In this document: in pieces, positions 61,872-64,000 of the stretch | Layout: the number at the start of each line of letters is the position of its first letter | Position numbering within the stretch: the first letter of the stretch is position 1 | Assembly (NCBI RefSeq): GCF_950295315.1 | Contig: NC_080185.1 | Coordinates: forward strand, 43,877,237-43,941,236 | From: Erinaceus europaeus | Lineage: Eukaryota > Chordata > Mammalia > Eulipotyphla > Erinaceidae | Direction: 5' to 3' | Length of the DNA stretch: 64,000 nt | Position numbers and translations under genes: made by a program | Notes under the pieces: generated by a model | What the model saw: the letters and a program-made list of their open reading frames with translations, nothing else | The model's database searches: none | What the model was told of the DNA's origin: nothing

Positions 61872-62622
61872 CTAGACTTAAGCCATAACTAAGAGAAATA
61901 GGACACAATTTCTTTGAGAATAAGTGGATTGCAGATATGAATGCATAAAACACTTTCTAGAATTTACTAATTAGAAGAAATGTTTTAAGAGTAATAACTT
62001 ATTATCTGCAAATCATTGGCTTTTGGCTTAAATCAAAAGGTCCTAATCTGTGTGACAGGCAATTGCAATGACAACCAATTCTATTTAACACAGTATGTGC
62101 TGTAATATTAAAAAATAATACTGAGGATTAAAAGTAGAGTTTCAATCTTAATTCTCAATTTATGAATTTCTAGGTTGATAGAGTTGGACTTTATGGAGTT
62201 TATGGAGGCTTTCCTCATGGTTTAATTTTAACCATACATTACTGACCCCAATTCAAATGTCAGAGTCTTAGATTAAGAACCCAAAGAGGATTTAAATTAT
62301 GGGCTTCTGCTGTTTTTCACTTGCCTGCTTTACCAGTTGTAGCAAAGCATGAATTATAGCCTTGCTCTTCTTTGGAAGACCATGACTAATACTAGAAATA
62401 ATAATAATTGTTACCACCCCTAAATCAAGAGCAAAGCCTAGAAGCAGTAACTGATTTCTAATGTAGAAGGAAGCTATATTTCTTTTTTTTTTGAAGTCAG
62501 TAAAAAAAAAGTAGGCAATCTGGATATTATTTAGCAGGAAAAAATGGGTTGTGATAATTAGATGACTGTCATTCAAGAGGAATTTTGAGGGAACTTATAG
62601 AGAAGTTATTTTGAAAACTGGG
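61872..62622. other. Unassigned AT-rich DNA
   Basis: No repeat or gene recognised; a minus-strand frame at 62,292-62,576 has no domain. Confidence 0.45.
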
Positions 62623-62637
62623 AGAAGGGAAAAACAA

Positions 62638-62963
62638 CTCTTGGAAACAGAGTTGGCAGTCAGCTGAGGTAAAGAACAAACACCTCATCACAGACCCCTG
62701 CAAGCGTCAACCCGGCTTTGACCTAGCACGTTATGATTGGGCCCTCCTCAATTGCTACGGAACAGGCCATGGCCGGTGCGCCGCTATGTTCCATCGCTGG
62801 GGAGCCAGAGACGACCCGAACTGCCCCTGCGGCTCCAGACAGACTATGACCCACATAGTCAACGACTGCCACCTCTCCAGATTCAAAGGAGGTCTCGAAA
62901 CTTTACATCAGGCTCAACCTGACGCTGTTGACTGGCTACGGAAGAAGGGCAAACTCTAGAAGA
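62638..62963 (+). mobile_element. Non-LTR retrotransposon 3' end (copy 2)
   Basis: A 326-bp 5'-truncated insertion of the family at 51,834. A perfect 15-bp TSD AGAAGGGAAAAACAA flanks it (62,623-62,637 and 62,964-62,978). From 62,639 a single frame stays open for 106 codons to TAG at 62,957-62,959. It encodes the same Cys/His C-terminal domain (MFHRWGARDDPNCPCG, MTHIVNDCHLSRFKGG) and ends KKGKL. Seven residues differ from copy 1 by eye, about 93% identity. The stop codon lies within about five bases of the duplication, so this family has practically no 3' UTR and ends in AGAAGAAG. Too short to be functional. Confidence 0.93.
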
Positions 62964-63231
62964 AGAAGGGAAAAACAAAAGGACTTGTATCTAATTCAAG
63001 GGAGTTCAGGATGCAGCTCAGCTGGTCAGTACATATATTTGTACTGCATAGCTATGCAAGTGGCTGGATTATTGTTTTAGAATAGCTGTTTCATAATGTG
63101 ACTTTTCACCGATAAAACAGTAATCATAGTTGTCACTATTAGGTATACTAACATACGTAGAATTATATACATTAGTGCATACATTAGAGAATGAAGATTT
63201 GTATTTCTTTTTTTTCCTTAACAATACTTTC

Positions 63232-63432
63232 AGGGCTGGGGAGACAGCATAATGGTTATGCAAAAAAGACTTTCATGGCTGAGGCTCCAAGTTCCCAGGT
63301 TCAATCCCCAGGGCCACCATAAACCAGAGCTGAGCAGTGCTCTGGTCTCTGTCTCCCTCTCCCTCTTCCTCTCCCTCCCTCTTCCCCACTCATATCCCTC
63401 TCCCTCTCACTGAAATAAAATAAATAAAGATA
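63232..63432 (+). mobile_element. SINE family D with TC tract
   Basis: GGGCTGGGGAGACAGCATAATGG, CCCAGGTTCAATCCCC and GCAGTGCTCTGGTCTCTG, then CCCTCT repeats and AAATAAAATAAATAAAG. Confidence 0.92.
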
Positions 63433-63439
63433 TCAAAAA

Positions 63440-63860
63440 TAATATTTTAATTTGTTTTTGAGGTAACCTAGGTTTATAAGCCTGTATTTCAGAAATACAT
63501 TTTTTCTTTCCTCTTCAAAATGTGGTATCCCACTACCAGTCTCAGTAAATTACCAATATACCTCCACCAAAGTCCATTGAACCACTTTTTCTCTATAACA
63601 TGCCCCCCCACCCTTTTGTTCATTTCAGTTCTACTGTTCAAGTCCATAGTCTTTGTTGAACTTTGCTTAGTTTCCTGGATTTGCTTGTTTTTTTTTTCCT
63701 ATTTGTCAAAAGCTATTCTGTTTTCATTTTCACAAATCAAAGTTGCTGCTGTTATATTTATCCCTCCTTTCCCTGCCTTGCTCCCTTTCTCCCTCCTTCC
63801 TCCTGCAACAAGAGGAATGGCAAATGCCTTTCTCAGTATAGCAACTAAGTGCATGCTCTG
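63440..63860. other. Unassigned DNA
   Basis: T-rich, possibly decayed antisense L1. No coding signature despite a 113-codon open frame. Confidence 0.4.
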
Positions 63861-63861
63861 A

Positions 63862-64000
63862 AATTAATCTGGCTTCATATCAGGTTCGATCACTCATTAG
63901 CTATATGATATGGGTCAAATTACTTAGCTCCTCTGTGGATTTTTTTTTTCTGTGAACTTATATTAAAATGATTTCTATTTATAGGGTTGTTGTTCATCTT
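63862..64000 (+). mobile_element. MIR SINE, cut by window end
   Basis: CTGGCTTCATATCAGGTTCG then CACTCATTAGCTATATGA and GGGTCAAATTACTTAGCTCC follow the MIR B-box and core order. This is an ancient mammal-wide SINE, much more diverged than the ERI-type copies. Confidence 0.85.

Noticed and set aside
375..63432. Functional tRNA genes at A/B-box matches
   Set aside because: Each match is the head of a SINE followed by TC tract and A tail, without a complete cloverleaf or acceptor stem.

Overview
The window is mammalian nuclear DNA with no recognisable host protein gene, exon, tRNA or intact rRNA gene. The organism is most likely a hedgehog (Erinaceidae, probably Erinaceus). The commonest repeat is a tRNA-derived SINE with Pol III A and B boxes, a long polypyrimidine (TC-rich) block and an AATAAA-rich A tail, which is the organisation published for the hedgehog ERI elements. 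A MIR copy, ancient L1 relics and 6-bp-TSD endogenous retroviruses also fit a placental mammal. Every long open frame outside the retroelements lies in repeat DNA or low-complexity tracts.

SINE families as named here (my labels). A: long ERI-type, 5' part ..TAGCGCAGCGG..GGTTCGAGCCC.., then a repeated GTGAAGC block, the TC block and an AACAACAATAA/GGGAATAAATAAA tail. Many A copies, and some B copies, carry an extra ~70-bp 3' extension module bounded by GCCTCCAGG and CCTGGAGGC. B: shorter relative (..GGTGCACCTGGTT..GGTTCAAGCCCC..). C: (..GTGGATAAAGCATTGGACTCTCAAGCATGAGG..). D: (..TAGCATAATGGTTATGCAAAGAGAC..). E: (minus-strand copies ending ..CACAGCACCAAAACTTCC..). F: old, short tRNA-like fragments (..CAGTGGTA..). 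The other bulk component is L1. It is mainly a ~1.3-kb L1 3' UTR in many truncated copies, assigned to L1 because one insertion (55,891-56,686) joins it to L1 ORF2 inside a single target-site duplication (TSD).

Layout: 1-9 kb holds SINEs, a solo LTR (2,439-2,838) and an L1 ORF2 relic (4.6-5.7 kb). 9-23 kb is mostly L1 3' UTRs with nested SINEs, a long hairpin (9.62-9.78 kb), a hAT-type MITE (13,384-13,613) and an L1 with a probable 3' transduction (20,131-21,454). 23-45 kb is SINE/L1 mosaic, a second hAT copy, a 5S-rRNA-like scrap and an ancient LTR. 45,151-48,678 is a defective class II (betaretrovirus/IAP-like) endogenous retrovirus on the minus strand, with LTRs, PBS, PPT, gag, pro and truncated pol. 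51.8-53.0 kb is a degenerate reverse transcriptase of a non-LTR retrotransposon that is not L1, L2 or RTE-like. A second, 5'-truncated copy of the same family lies at 62,638-62,963 with a perfect 15-bp TSD. 55-58 kb is ancient L1 with a twin-primed young L1 and a second solo LTR (57,372-57,779).

The most unusual content is the two-copy non-LTR retrotransposon family. Its RT block and Cys/His C-terminal domain look, from memory of those families, more like invertebrate jockey/CR1-group elements than standard mammalian LINEs. Its stop codon lies essentially at the 3' end of the element. Nothing here forms a multigene host pathway. The biology is the layering of retroelements, which TSDs and nesting let one order in time.
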